A stretch of DNA of 64,000 nucleotides from Agelaius tricolor (lineage: Eukaryota; Chordata; Aves; Passeriformes; Icteridae): contig JALJCS010000054.1 in the NCBI GenBank assembly GCA_023055355.1, positions 1,364,001 through 1,428,000 on the forward strand, read 5' to 3'. Made by a program: the position numbers and the translations under genes. Below the pieces are notes generated by a model that saw only the letters and a program-made list of their open reading frames with translations, did no database searches and was not told the DNA's origin. The first letter of the stretch is position 1. The number at the start of each line of letters is the position of its first letter. Shown piece by piece: positions 24,286-35,783 of the stretch.

Positions 24286-24499
24286 GTTTTGAGGAATAAG
24301 TGGGGTGCTGGTGTGGGATAATCAGGGATGTTGCCCCCTTTAACCATCCTCGACCTGAATAAATCCCCCAGTGAGCCTCAGACATTCCAGATGAGGAGAC
24401 CTCAGGACGAATCCTTCGCCCGGAGTTTTCCAGGGGTCCGGGATCTGGGCAGGAAGTTGTTAACATTTGGGAATGAGGAGGTGCCTGCTCCTCCTCGAA

Positions 24500-24900
24500 C
24501 AAACCCCCTCGGTGAGAGCTCATTTGCATTCATTAAGAGCCCGGGGTGATTAGCAGAGCCCTCCCCCCTCCCCTGCCCTGCGAGGTCCCTCTCTCCGCTG
24601 GAGCTCCAGGACCGGGACCGATCGGGTGACAGAGCAAAGAATTCGCTCTGAAAGAAGATTCATCCCCAGGGTCCGGCACGGAGGCCTCGGAAGAGGCGGC
24701 TTCGCGGATTTGGGAGGCTCCGCTGCTCCGGGATGTGCCCAGGCTCTCCCAGTTCCTGCTGCCGCCCATGGAGTGGGACATGGGTGTGATGCCCAGGATG
24801 ATTGGGAATTTTATCCCCCTTTTGTCTCCTTCTTGCCTCGGCGTGGTAGATGGGGCCTCGATATGGGCATGAGTTGAGTGTTCACTTCCTGAGCTCATCC
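24500..24900. other. Short homeobox-rich patch and CpG-rich unique DNA
   Basis: agctcatttgcattcattaa followed by gagc at about 24518 contains an octamer-like and TAAT cores. The rest (24560-24880) is CpG-rich unique DNA. Possible small enhancer; no gene is recognised. Confidence 0.35.
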
Positions 24901-25680
24901 CCATCTCCCCGGGGCTATTCCCATCTCCCCAAGGCCATCCCTGTCACCATGAAGCCATCCCAACTTCCTTGAGGCTGTTCCCATCCCCATGAGGCCATCC
25001 CCATGGCCCCAAGGCCATTCCCATCACCGTGACACCATTCCCATTTCCACGAGGACATCCCCATCACCCTAAGGCCATCCCAGTCACCCCGATGGCATTC
25101 CTGTTTCCATGAGGCCATTCCCATTTCCTTGAGACCACTCTCATCTCCATGAGGCCATCCCCGTCTCCCCCAGGTGATTCCCATTTCCTTGAGGCCATTC
25201 CCATCTCCCCGAGGTCACTCCCCTCTCCCCAAGGCTATTTCTCTCTCCCTGAGGCCATCCCCGTCACCTGAGGCCATTTCCATTTCCTTGAGACCATTCC
25301 CATCTCCATGAGGCCATCCCCATTTCCACGAGGCCATCCCCATCTCCCCAAGGCCATTCCCATCTCCCCGAGGCCATCCCCATCTCCCTGAGGCCATCCC
25401 CATCTCTCTGAGGCCATTCCCATCTCCCCCAGGCCATTCCCATCTCCCCCAGGCCATCCCTGTCTCCTTGAGACCATTCCCATTTCCCCAAGGCCATCCC
25501 CATCACACCAGGGCCATCCCCTTCTCCCCGAGGCCATCCCCATTCCTTTGAGACCATTCCCATCTCCATGATGCCATCCCTGTCTCCCTGAGGTCATTCC
25601 CATCACTGTGAAACCATTCCCATCTACATGAGGCCATTCCCATTTCCTTGAGACCATTCCCATCTCCCTGAGGGTCTCCA
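24888..25680. repeat. Minisatellite, unit 20 bp, about 39 copies
   Basis: Tandem units of ccattcccatctccccgagg and close variants, in register across about 790 bases. The repetitive Met/Gly/Trp/Asp frames on the minus strand are artefacts, because 20 bp repeats give a 20-residue period. Confidence 0.97.
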
Positions 25681-25689
25681 GAAAGGCCA

Positions 25690-27490
25690 AGATGCTTTCC
25701 CAGATCCAGGATCAGGGATGGGAATTGCCACCGGTGCTCCCCACTCAGCCTCAGCGCCGGGATACTCGCAAAGCACAACAGCCCAGGGATGGGGGATTTA
25801 AAACCAGGTCCTGATCCCGAATTCCCAGATCCCAACATGGGTGTGGGACCAAGGATGGACCCACGGACACTTCAATCCCTGGGATCAGGATGGGAATTGC
25901 TACCAGTGCTCCCCGCTCGGGCTCAGTGCCGGGATACTCACAAAGGCCGGAGACGACGGGCTGGCGCTTCCAGCGATGGGCTGGCGCTTCCAGGGATGGA
26001 TCCCAATGCTCCGAGCTGCCGTAAAATCCCCGGGATGTCCCTGTCCCGCTCCATTGTCCACCTCTGGCACGAGACGGTTCTCATTAAGGCCCGCAATTGA
26101 TCTCCTGGCTTTGAAGGAAACAAGAAAGGAGGAACAAATCCAACGGGATCCTCCTTCCTCCGGCCCAGGGGAACAAATCTGGCTTTAATTTCTTTTCCTT
26201 TTGTCGTTCCAGTCGGGATTTCACTTTAACGACGCTGCCATCCCCGTCCCCATCCCTCTTTTTCTGCTCCTCGAGAAACAGGGAAGTCTCCCCTCTGCTT
26301 TCCATGTTCCCTGCCTTTGTTCTCCACGCTTGATTTATGAAAGGACTTTTCCCTCCCCAAATCCTTCGTTTTGGGAGTCAAGGACCCCCAAAATCGGTGG
26401 TTCCCACCCCGGAGTTCAGAAGAGCCACGCTGGGGCTCGCTCAGAAGTTCCTGACTGGCTCTAAATATTCCAGCTCCACTGGGAAGGTGCCGGAGGGCCA
26501 CACCTTTGGAGCCATCCGGGATGGTTTTGGGAAGGAGCTCCGGGATGGTTTTGATTCCCAGTTCTTCCTGAAGAAAATCCACTCCAGCCCAGGAATAATT
26601 CACACCCAAACAGGTAGGGAGAGGGATCCAGCGGGATTGATTTCTCCAGGATTGATTAAGTCCTGCATGGAAGCCCTGTGGAAAACCTGGGAGAGATGAC
26701 GGAAGTCACCTCCTTTCCCTGACCTCACTGGTGGTGAAAAAAATAAATATAAAAAAATAAATATAAAAAAATAAATCCTGGTGGTGCCCGTGGAGAAGCT
26801 GCTCCGAGGGAATGTGATGATGACACCTGGAAAAAAAAATAAAGCAAGGATTTAGGGATTAAGGTGGGGAAAGGCATGGAGCATAATGGTCTTTTAATCA
26901 GCAAAGAGACCAAACTCAAGGTCTTTTAAGCAGAAAATGTTTTTTTATTTTTTCACTTGGCACAGGCATCAAAAAGTTATTAAAAAGGGCCTGGTTAAAT
27001 ATCTCATTAATGAAGATGAACGAGGCCCCGGATTTGTTTTTAAGCACTTCAAAGCCGTTTTTCTTCTGACCTCCCAAAGTGTGAGTGTGTAGGGGGATCT
27101 CAGTGCCTTCAAATGTTCCTTTTTTCTGGAATTTTACAGCAGCTTTAACCGATTTCAGCGCTGGAGCTGCTGCTGCTGCTCACCCTGGGAGGGAGAACTC
27201 GGGCTGGGACATGAGGAAAATCCATCTGGTGGTGCAGGAACATCCCAGGGATCTGAGGGGCTGCTCTGCACTTCCCAATGCTCCATCCCATGGGAGAGGG
27301 ACTGGGCTGGGATTGAGCCGGCTCCTTCCTGCTGGGAGCACCTGGAGAGCCTGGGAAGGAACAGATCCAGGGATGAGGGATCTCAGCCCCCTAAAATCCC
27401 AGCTGGTCCTTCCCCACATGGAAAACTGGGAAGGAAGCAGGTAATCCCACCATTCCATGATCCAGTATGGTATTCCAGTCTGGGACAACC
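25690..27490. other. Intergenic spacer
   Basis: Contains a near-duplicate of about 90 bp (25725-25760 against 25895-25935, around attgccaccggtgctcccc), a (taaaaaaataaa)n patch at 26740-26780, and unique DNA. A regulatory candidate is listed separately. Confidence 0.5.
26935..27085. promoter_or_regulatory. Candidate conserved element
   Basis: AT-rich unique block: gcatcaaaaagttattaaaa, ggttaaatatctcattaatg, ttaagcacttcaaagccg (an NKX-like caagtg/cacttc core plus TAAT). Putative enhancer by composition. Confidence 0.4.
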
Positions 27491-27493
27491 TTG

Positions 27494-27752
27494 CCATGGA
27501 ATCATGGAATGGTTTGGGTGGGAAGGGACCTTAAAGCCCTGCCATGGGCAGGGACAATTCCCACTGTCCCAGGTGGATCCAGCCTGGCCTTGGGCACTGC
27601 CAAGGATCCAGGGGCAGCCCCATCTGCTCTGGGAATTCCAGCCCAGCCCTGCCCACCCTGACAGGGAACAATTCCATCCCAAATCCAACCTAAATCTCCC
27701 CAGTTCCAGTTTAAATCCATTCCGCCTTGTTCTTGGGACCGGGTCGAAGGGG
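27494..27752 (-). mobile_element. CR1 LINE 3' tail
   Basis: One of the best preserved copies, from ggaatcatggaatggtttgg to the conserved ccagtttaaatccattccgc segment of the CR1 3' region. Confidence 0.92.
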
Positions 27753-27831
27753 GAGAGCTCCGAGCTCCCATTAACGAGGCCAAACCCTCGGGCTGCCCCA
27801 CAAATCCCCAGCCCCAACCCAAAAGAATCCC

Positions 27832-28018
27832 AAGCCCCAGGTACAAAATACCCCAGAATCTCGGGCCCAAATAAAAAACACATCCCAGAATCCCGAGCCC
27901 CACGTACAAAATACCCCAGAATCCCAAGCCCCAGGTACAAAATACCCCAGAGTCTTGAGCCCAAATAAAAAACATCCCAGAATCCCGAGCCCCAAAATAA
28001 AACCCATCCCAGCTCCTG
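27832..28018. repeat. Minisatellite, unit about 30 bp
   Basis: Six units of aggtacaaaataccccagaa followed by tcccaagccc. Confidence 0.93.
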
Positions 28019-28134
28019 CCAAGGCCGGGGATGGGAGGAGCCCAGCCCCAGATGGGTTTTTGATACACAGCCCCAGAGAAGCTCCTGGGTGCCTTGTTTG
28101 AAGAAGGATGGCGTTAAAATCACCCTCCCCATTA

Positions 28135-28445
28135 CCCGACACTAATGGGGCTCAGTGCATTATTCCTATCAAAGTGCAATTTGCATTTACAAAGGGATCC
28201 CGGGAAGTGATGGATGGGGAAGGAATGGAGAAAGCCTTGTAAAGCCTTGGAGCGTGCTCACGGTGCAGGAACTTCCCGGCACCAGGCGCTTTTCCCTGCA
28301 CCTTCCCCTCAACCCCAGCCCGTGACGTCGGCTGGAATGAGCATTCCGGCCCTCGCCTTTCACCCCACAGCCCATCAATAAAAGCTGGAAGAGCTGGAGG
28401 AGTGGGAATACTCATTTATCTTCATTAGGACTCTGGCCAGCTCCT
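28135..28445. promoter_or_regulatory. Candidate conserved element
   Basis: Unique DNA with gcattattcctatcaaagtg (TCF-like tcaaag), caatttgcatttacaaagg (octamer/SOX-like), and at the right cccatcaataaaagctgg and actcatttatcttcattagg. It is bounded by a minisatellite on the left. Confidence 0.42.
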
Positions 28446-28741
28446 CTGATCACCACGTCGGCGTCGCCGGGGAGAGAAAAAGCTACTGTTCCTTTTTCCC
28501 TGGATTCCCGGCCCACACACCCGAGCAGGGAGCTGGGATCCCACTCAGCACCTGCCCTGGGCGAAGGGAAAATGGGATTTTGGGGGGATTTCCCTCCTCT
28601 CTGCTCCTTCACGGAAGCAGAGCTCCGGGAGAGCAGTGGGGAGAGACGAGGATAAAAACAAATTGGTGCCAGGAGATTCCATCAGGGAGGGAGATGAAAG
28701 AGGAGGAGCCCTGTCAGACAGGCAGAAGGTGGAGTGGGAGA

Positions 28742-28834
28742 CTCGGGAATGATCCTGGGCAGGGCCAGGAGTTGGACTCAATGATCCCTGGGCTCCCTTC
28801 CCTCTCAGCACATTCCATGATTCCATGATTCTGT
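28742..28834 (+). mobile_element. CR1 LINE 3' terminus
   Basis: gagttggactcaatgatccc and a terminal attccatgattccatgattc, typical of a CR1 subfamily end in sense orientation. Confidence 0.65.
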
Positions 28835-28839
28835 GGCTC

Positions 28840-29489
28840 AAGGACCTTAAAGGGATGGAAGAAGCTCTGGCCCCAAAGCTCAGCCCCCATCCCAAATCCC
28901 CACATTCCCAACTTGCACGGCCTGTTTAGAGGTCCCATTTTGGATAAGGGGGACGATTTTGGGAAAGGCACTTCATCCTCCCTGCCCTTCCTGAGGTTTC
29001 CTCCCAGGAAAGTCCCCTCAAATCCCCTCCAAACCTCACTGGGATGCTGAGGGACAGATCCAGCTGCTGCTGTCCTCAGGGATGTCCCACATCCTCCCTG
29101 GACACTGTCCTGCCTCTTCCCACGAGGGACATTCCTGGGAGACGCTCCTGGGGTCACGGAATGACCAGAGGTTCCAAATCCCTTCCGAAAACCATCAGCA
29201 GCTCCCGGAAAATCCTCCCAGTGCCTGTCCAGAGGAGTTCTCTTGGCATCTAAGTGACGTCACCTGGAAGGGGGACAGCATCCTTGAGGAATCCCAATGG
29301 AAAAGCGACACTGGGACCCCTCTGCTGCCGGGGTGGGGGGTCCATCCCACCTGCGTGGATCCATAAATGAGGCATCTGCTCCGGGATGGCTCTTTGGGAT
29401 TCCCTGGGACTCTGGGAGATGGAGGCATCTCCCCCCAAGATCCAGGGCTCAGCGGGACAGGAGCTGTCATCCCGTGGAAGTGACCGTGC
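28840..29489. other. Intergenic spacer
   Basis: Unique DNA; no gene or family repeat is recognised. Confidence 0.5.
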
Positions 29490-29998
29490 CCTGGGATGGA
29501 TCTCCTGGAAGTGCCTTGGGATAGGACTGATCTGGAAGTGCCTCAGGATGGGATGGATCTCCTGGAAGTGCCTCGGGATGGGGATTGATGTCTTGGAAGC
29601 GCCGCAGGGTGGGATGGAGGGATGGATCTCCTGGAAGTGCCCTGGGATGGGATGGGATGGATCTCCTGGAACTGCCTTGGGAAGGGATGGGATGGGATGG
29701 GATGGATCTCCTGGAAGTGCCCGGGATGGGACGGACTTCCTGGAAGTGCCTCGGAGTGGGATGGATCTCCTGGAAGTGCCTCAGGAGGGGATGGGATGGG
29801 ATGGATCTCCTGGAAGTGCCTCAGGAGGGGATGGGATGGGATGGATCTCCTGGAAGTGCCCGGGATGGGACGGACCTCCTGGAAGTGCCTCAGAGTGGGA
29901 TGGATCTCCTGGAAGTGCCTCAAGATGGGGATGGATCTCCTGGAAGTGCCTCGGGATGGGATGGGATGGGGTGGGATGGGTCTCCTGGAAGTGCCTGG
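29490..29998. repeat. Minisatellite, unit about 30-35 bp
   Basis: About fifteen units of tggatctcctggaagtgcct with a variable cgggatgggatgg filler. The filler itself contains a 5-bp gggat repeat, so unit length varies. Confidence 0.96.
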
Positions 29999-29999
29999 T

Positions 30000-30948
30000 G
30001 GCCAGGCACAGCCCAGTTCCATGGCAGCAGGAAAGATAAGCAGGGATGAACTTTGCTGATCCACTCTGGGCCGGGAAAAGGGAGCAGAGACTGGGAAAAT
30101 CCCTGGCTGAGCCAGGACATCCGCTGGGAAAACACCGAGATTCCCAAACATTTCTCCTGGCTGGACACAGACATTCCCCCTGTCCGGGCTCCCTCAGTGC
30201 CCTCACCCTGAGCCCGCCACCTGAAATCCCACAGGTGAATCCCAGGGGGGAGAGGCACCCCCTGGTTTCCAGCTCTGGGAGGATTCCAGGGATCTACGGC
30301 TGGTGGAGATGAATCCCTCACCCACAATTAGGGAAGGAAGCAGGATTTGGGCTCCTCGGAGCACCAGCTTCCCAAGAACGAGAGAACTGGGTGTTATTCC
30401 TTCTCATGGTAGCTTTGGGATGGTTTTTCTCCGATGTTTTTCCCGTTTGATTTCCCTTTGGCAGCCCCAGCCACCTCCAGGCTCCAGCCCCAGCCAGGGT
30501 GACAGAAGCGTGGAGCCAGGGGTGACCCCTCAGCCCTGTCCCCAGCAGCAAATCCCCCCCTGGAGAGGAGTGAACGCATCCAGCAGGGAATTCTGGCACT
30601 AAAAATGATGGATTGGGAGCAGCGCTGCTCTCCCAGTGTTTTACAGGCTGCTCCCACAGGAGTTATTGCCTGGATTTTCCCTGGTTTATGGGATTAACAG
30701 CCACATCAGCTCTGCCCTCCCCACCCCTCCTGGTGCCTGGCAAGGACCTGTTTTTGTCTAATTACCCAAACGACGTCGTTAAACCCCACTCAGCCATCCT
30801 TGGCCAGATCTGGGCTCTGCTCTGGACTCACAAAGGTCCCCAGACCTGGAAATGCCCAAATCACAGCAGATACCTGCAAAAAACCCTTCCTGTAGCTAAA
30901 GCCTCACCCCTGGGCCTGAGAAATGGGAGAGAACAAGGAAAAAACCAA
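30000..30948. other. Intergenic spacer
   Basis: Unique DNA. A small patch at 30752-30800 (gtctaattacccaaacgacg plus tcgttaaa) has homeobox and CRE-like cores. No gene is recognised. Confidence 0.45.
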
Positions 30949-30949
30949 A

Positions 30950-31830
30950 AAAACTCCTTTTCCTCTCACCTGCCCTTGTGATCGGAGCTGCAGAAGGTCC
31001 CACAAAATAATAAAAGAAAAAGAAATCACAAAAATAATAAATACTCCTTTTCCTCTCACCTGCCCTTGCAATCGGAGCTGCAGAAATCCTGCAGAATAAT
31101 GAGAGAAAAAAAATAATAAAAATAATAAAAACTCCTTTTTCTCTCACCTGCCCTCACGATCAGAGCTGCAGAAGGTCCCGCAGAATAATAAAATTAAAAA
31201 AAAAAAAAAAAACAAAAAAACTCCTTTTTCTCTCACCTGCCCTTGTGATCGGAGCTGCAGAAGGTCCCACAAAATAATAAAAGAAAAAGAAATCACAAAA
31301 ATAATAAATACTCCTTTTCCTCTCACCTGCCCTTGCAATCGGAGCTGCAGAAGGTCCCGCAGAATAATAAAATTAAAAAAAAAAAAAACCAAAAAAACTC
31401 CTTTTTCTCTCACCTGCCTTTTCAATTGGAGCTGCAGAAGGTCCTGCAGAATAATAAAAGAAAAAAATAAATAAAAATAATAAAACCTCCTTTTTACTCC
31501 GTTTTCTCTCACCTGCCCTTGTGATCAGAGCTGCAGAAGGTCCCACAGAACAATAAAGGAAAAAAATAAATAAAAATAATAAAACCTCCTCTTTTTTCTC
31601 ACCTGCCCTAGCAACCAGAGCTGCAGAAGGTCCTGCAGAATAATGAAAGAAAAAAATAAAAATAAATAAAAATAAAAATAAAAACTCAATTTTCTCTCAC
31701 CTGCCCTCGTGATTGGAGCTGCAGAAGGTCCTGCGGAATAATAAAATAAAAAAAAAAAATTAAATTACTCCTTTTTTCCCTCACCTGCCCTTGCAAATGG
31801 AGCAGCAGAAGGTCCCACAGGACACACGAG
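30950..31830. repeat. Tandem array, unit about 90 bp, ten copies
   Basis: Each unit has tctctcacctgcccttgtga, then tcggagctgcagaaggtccc, then an A-rich segment (gaataataaaagaaaaa). The cacctg words fall at 30968, 31058, 31145, 31234, 31324, 31411, 31510, 31600, 31698 and 31782. On the minus strand each unit reads GGCAG|GTGAGAG, a consensus splice donor. Confidence 0.97.
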
Positions 31831-31839
31831 GACTCCACA

Positions 31840-32085
31840 CAATTTTCACAGGCTGGAGCTGGGTCTGGGAGGTTTAGTTTGGATGTCAGGGAAAGGTTCC
31901 TCATCCAGAGGGTGCTGGGCGCTGCCCAGGCTGCCCAGGGAATGGGAATTGCGGAGCTCCAGGAGCCTTTGGACACTGCTCCAGGGATGCCCAGGGTGGG
32001 ATTTTGGGGCGCCTGTGCAGGGCCTGGGGTTGGATGGGTGATCCCTGTGGGTCCCTCCCAGCTCGGGACATTCCGCAGTTCTGGG
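31840..32085 (+). mobile_element. CR1 LINE 3' tail (diverged subfamily)
   Basis: Contains gggaaaggttcctcatccag, then agggtgctgggcgctgccca and ggttggatgggtgatccctg, a CR1 3' region in sense. Confidence 0.7.
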
Positions 32086-32185
32086 ATTGGTGGAAAGGAG
32101 GAGTTTTGTGCCTGTGCAGGACACGAGGAAGGAGGGATGGACAGGGACACAAGGCTGGGGAGAGGCCCCACTCCACCACTCCGTG

Positions 32186-32345
32186 GTGGAATCACAGAAC
32201 CCTTTGGGTGGAAACACCTCCAGATCATGGAGCCCAACCACTGCCAAGGCCACCACGCCCCCAGAGGCCTCACCGCTGCTCCCTGCCAGGGTTGGCTCCT
32301 TCCCCTTCCCTGTTTGCCCATTGTGGATCCTGTTTGAGCAGGGAC
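32186..32345 (-). mobile_element. CR1 LINE 3' tail fragment
   Basis: aatcacagaaccctttgggt, then ggaaacacctccagatcatg and gagcccaaccactgccaagg. Confidence 0.65.
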
Positions 32346-32409
32346 TTGGCTTTGCTGGCCACACAATGAGCTGGGAGCAGCTCCCTGACCACGGGTGATT
32401 TGGGGATAA

Positions 32410-32708
32410 ATCATCCCATAGGTTTAGGGGGATGAGACCCCTGGATATGGGGGATGACATCCCTGGATATGGGGAGATGATCCCAATGGGTACGTGGGCT
32501 TGATCCCACTGGTTTTGGGGGATGATCCCATTGGATATGGGGAAGGAGATCCCACTGGACTGGGGGATTGATCCCACTGGTCTTGAGGGATGATCCTCTT
32601 GGATGGGGGGAAGAGATCCCTAAATAAAGGGATGATCCCTCTGGATTGGGGGGATTGATCCCACTGGATGTGGGGGGATGAACCCACTGGTTTTGGGGGA
32701 TGAGACCC
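32410..32708. repeat. Minisatellite, unit about 25-30 bp
   Basis: About ten variable units of gggggatgatcccactggat followed by atgg. Confidence 0.93.
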
Positions 32709-32789
32709 CAAAAGCCCCAGGGCACAGGGGCCACCCCAGCAGGGTCCCACACCTGGGGCCAGTCCAGGGGATGGGGCAAGGGGACACTG

Positions 32790-33000
32790 GCCCAGGGTGG
32801 ACACCAGCAGGAATTTCCTCATGGAAAGGGTGGTCAGGCCTTGGAAGTGCCCAGGGAAGTTTGGAATCCCCACCCCTGGAGGTGTCCAAGGAATTCCTGG
32901 ATGTGGCACCCAGTGCCAAGGTGGGGATGGGGCACAGGATGGACTGGATGACCCTGGAGGGATTTTCCAACCTCAGTGATCCTGGGATTGTCCATGACTG
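32790..33000 (+). mobile_element. CR1 LINE 3' tail
   Basis: ggaatttcctcatggaaagg, then gtggtcaggccttggaagtg and actggatgaccctggaggga. Confidence 0.8.
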
Positions 33001-33009
33001 TAAGCACTC

Positions 33010-34420
33010 AGCACCTCAGGGAGAATTCCATCCTCCTGGAACCACAGCCGGCAGGTGCCCAAATTGCCCCTCCACGTTTAGGTGGGAAAATCTGGGAGCT
33101 GAATCCTGGCCGGAGCCCAGCTGGAACCCCCAGAGGGGACAGAAGGAGCCTCATTTTTGTCACTGAGCTGAGCCTGGAGGGGCCTCGTGGCCAATCTCAG
33201 CCTCAGGGTTCATGGGAGGTGCAGGTAACTGCTCCTGGCTTTGGGAATGAAAAATTTCTGCTGGGGAGACCCAAGAGTAGAGGTGGGAATGAGAGCTACT
33301 CCAAGAACTGTTCCCAGTTTTGGGAAGAGCTGGGTTTGATCCAAAAATACAGAAAACCCCAAAGGAGACATTTAAACTCACTTGTTCATGGATTGGAATC
33401 CCAACTTCCCACCAGCGGCTGCCACCACCTCCTGACCCCACAGCCGGGGGACCTGAGCTGGCTCCTGCCCGTGCTCAGCAGGATCAGGAGCCCTTGGGAT
33501 GGGTTTTGCAGGAGTTTCCAGCCCATTCCTGACCTGTGCAGGGATCCCTGGGCAGGCCCTGCTCCAGCCCAGCCCCATCCTGTTGGTTGTCCCCCCTTGG
33601 AGGTGCTGCAGCCCCAACAACCCCATCCCATCCCCAGCGGCCTCCTCAATCCCAATCCCTCTGGATCCCATTCCAGCCAATTCCCAGTGAGCACAGAGAA
33701 CATTCCAGAAGCCTGTGATGGATTTGGAGGCCGCTGGAAAACGTTTTCCTGGGAAAACATGCAGACTTTGGGATCTTCCCCCCTTGGCCACCATTCCCAG
33801 ACCCCTCTGGTCTCCCAGACCCCAATTCCAGACTGGCTCCAGCCCCACAGCCCAAAATTTGGGATCTTTGGCACTAAATAATTGGGATGGTCAGAGCATT
33901 CCCAGCTCACACCTTCCCTATTCCATCGTTTTTGGTGTTTCCTTCAGCATCTCCCCCAAACAAACACCCTCAGCTTTCCTTGGGAGGAATTTCCCCGGGA
34001 GGGTGGGGAGGGATAGAGAGAGAGAGGCTGGAAAATATCATTTAGGAGGGATCCAAGCCGCTGGGTGTGTCCCAGGAAAGCCAGGATGTGCCTTAGTCAC
34101 TGGTTTATCCATCTGGGAACGCGGGCAGGGTCACGCCTGGGTCACGGATGTCCCACGTCACCTCCACCTGCTCTCAAGTAGCGCCCTTGGAAGGGGAAAC
34201 CACCCAAGGCTGTCCCCAGGACGACCGGAAAAACAAATAAAACCCAAAAAAAAAAAAAAACCCCAGAGCAGGGGAGGAATCCGTCCCCCCCCTGCGCCAG
34301 GGAACTTCCTGGTTGGAATTCCAGCATGCAAATCTCCCCCGCCCATCCTCGCACTCCCGGGCAGACGGGGCGGATCAAAAGTGCCAAGGGAGCAGGAGGG
34401 CACTGGGAGGGGAGGAGAGG
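33010..34420. other. Intergenic spacer
   Basis: Unique DNA with one poly-A run at 34245. No gene or family repeat is recognised. Confidence 0.5.
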
Positions 34421-34423
34421 CCG

Positions 34424-34590
34424 GGATAATGATGGAGGCCCGGGATAACAATGGAGGCTGGGATAAGGACGGAGGCTGGGATAGCAACTGGAGGCCAGGA
34501 TAATGATGGAGGCTGGGATAACGACAGAGGCCGGGATAATGTTGGAGGCTGGGATAATGATGGAGGCCGGGATAACGACGGAGGTTTTTC
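34424..34590. repeat. Minisatellite, unit about 17-18 bp
   Basis: About nine units of gggataatgatggaggct with cg/ac variants. Confidence 0.94.
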
Positions 34591-34609
34591 CAGTGCCAGC
34601 TGACACAGG

Positions 34610-34850
34610 CACTGTGGGATCAGTTTTCATGGAATGGTTTCTGCTGGAAGGACCTCCCAGACCATCCATGGGCGCCCACACCTTCCCCTAGACCTGGCTG
34701 CTCCAAACTCTCCTTTCCCAGCTGGAAATCAGCTGGAAAAACTGAGGGATTCTCAACAAAAATAAAGAGGGATTCTCCCTGTCTTTGCTCCAGGAATGGA
34801 GCCCTCCCAGGTGACAACCCCAGCTGCTCCAGGCATGGCTTAATCAGCAA
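34610..34850 (-). mobile_element. CR1 LINE 3' tail (diverged)
   Basis: Begins ttttcatggaatggtttctg with ctggaaggacc, then a diverged continuation including gctgctccaggcatggctta. Confidence 0.6.
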
Positions 34851-34859
34851 AAAGAAGGC

Positions 34860-35490
34860 TTCTGCAAATAAAAAAAATAAAAAAAAAAAAAAAACAAACA
34901 AATAAAAGAAATTTTAAATAAAATAATACAAATTAATATTTGCAATCAGAATCAATGATTCTCCCTTAGGAATTCAGGGCTGCACATGTGGGAATGATCC
35001 AAGCTGGAAGGACCTGAGTTTGGGAAAGCTGGGTCTGGCTGGCCATGGCACATCTTCCCCGGGATCATGGAAGAGTCTGGGATCATCCTCCAGCCCCGAG
35101 GACACCTGGTGAGGCCAAACCTTCACCCACTGGATGACCTCCACAAAAACAGGGAGCCAAATCCCTCCTGCCCCTCGGGAATGCTCCGGGCACAGTCCGG
35201 AGCCGTGCCCGAGAATCACCTGGGCAATAATTCAATAATTAAACCGTGAGGATAATTGGTGTCTGAAGCCTGGAACTGCTTAATTTGCTGGGATAGACAC
35301 AGCCCCGGGGCTTTTGCTCCGGCCCATCCCCAGGAAAGCATCCCAAGGCTGGGAATTATCCGAGCAGGTGTGAAACGGGGTCAGGGCTGGGGAAATCTCG
35401 CCCTGCTAACCCCACAAGGCCAGCCCTGACACATTCCCCGCTCCCCGTCCAAGCCCGGGATGGGTTTCCAACAAAACCAGAGGAGGGTGA
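34860..35490. other. Intergenic spacer with small AT-rich patches
   Basis: 34865-34965 is A-rich simple sequence. 35205-35295 contains gcaataattcaataattaaa and gataattggtgtctgaagcc, a possible small conserved element. Otherwise unique. Confidence 0.4.
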
Positions 35491-35491
35491 C

Positions 35492-35600
35492 TCACGGAAT
35501 TTGGGTTTGGGGTGGAAAGGACCTGAAAGATCTTCTCACCCCAAGCCTCCTCTCCAGCACCTGGGAGCCAGAGCCCAGCCAGATCCTATCGACCCCGGCG
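35492..35600 (-). mobile_element. Possible CR1 LINE tail fragment
   Basis: cacggaatttgggtttgggg followed by tggaaaggacctg resembles a degraded CR1 terminus. Short and uncertain. Confidence 0.4.
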
Positions 35601-35783
35601 TGTCCCCGCAGGCCCCCGGCTGCTCCAGGGCCACGGGCAGAGATCCCAAACCTCTCCTGAGCCCGGGGAGCACCGGAGCTGTCGGAACCCAGGACACCCC
35701 TCTGGCTGTCCTGAGCAGCCCAGACCCTGCCAGGGGGCTCAGGGACCCTGGCACAGAGCCCAGGACGCCCCTGTGGGTTTGGC

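Noticed and set aside
25235..25690. Periodic Met/Gly/Trp-rich peptide
   Set aside because: 20-residue period equals three 20-bp minisatellite units; not a repeat protein.
29386..30059. Periodic frames of over 140 codons on both strands
   Set aside because: They read through a ~30-bp minisatellite; no start, splice or family evidence.
30950..31830. CRISPR-like array
   Set aside because: Direct repeats without unique spacers in vertebrate DNA; the whole ~90-bp unit repeats.
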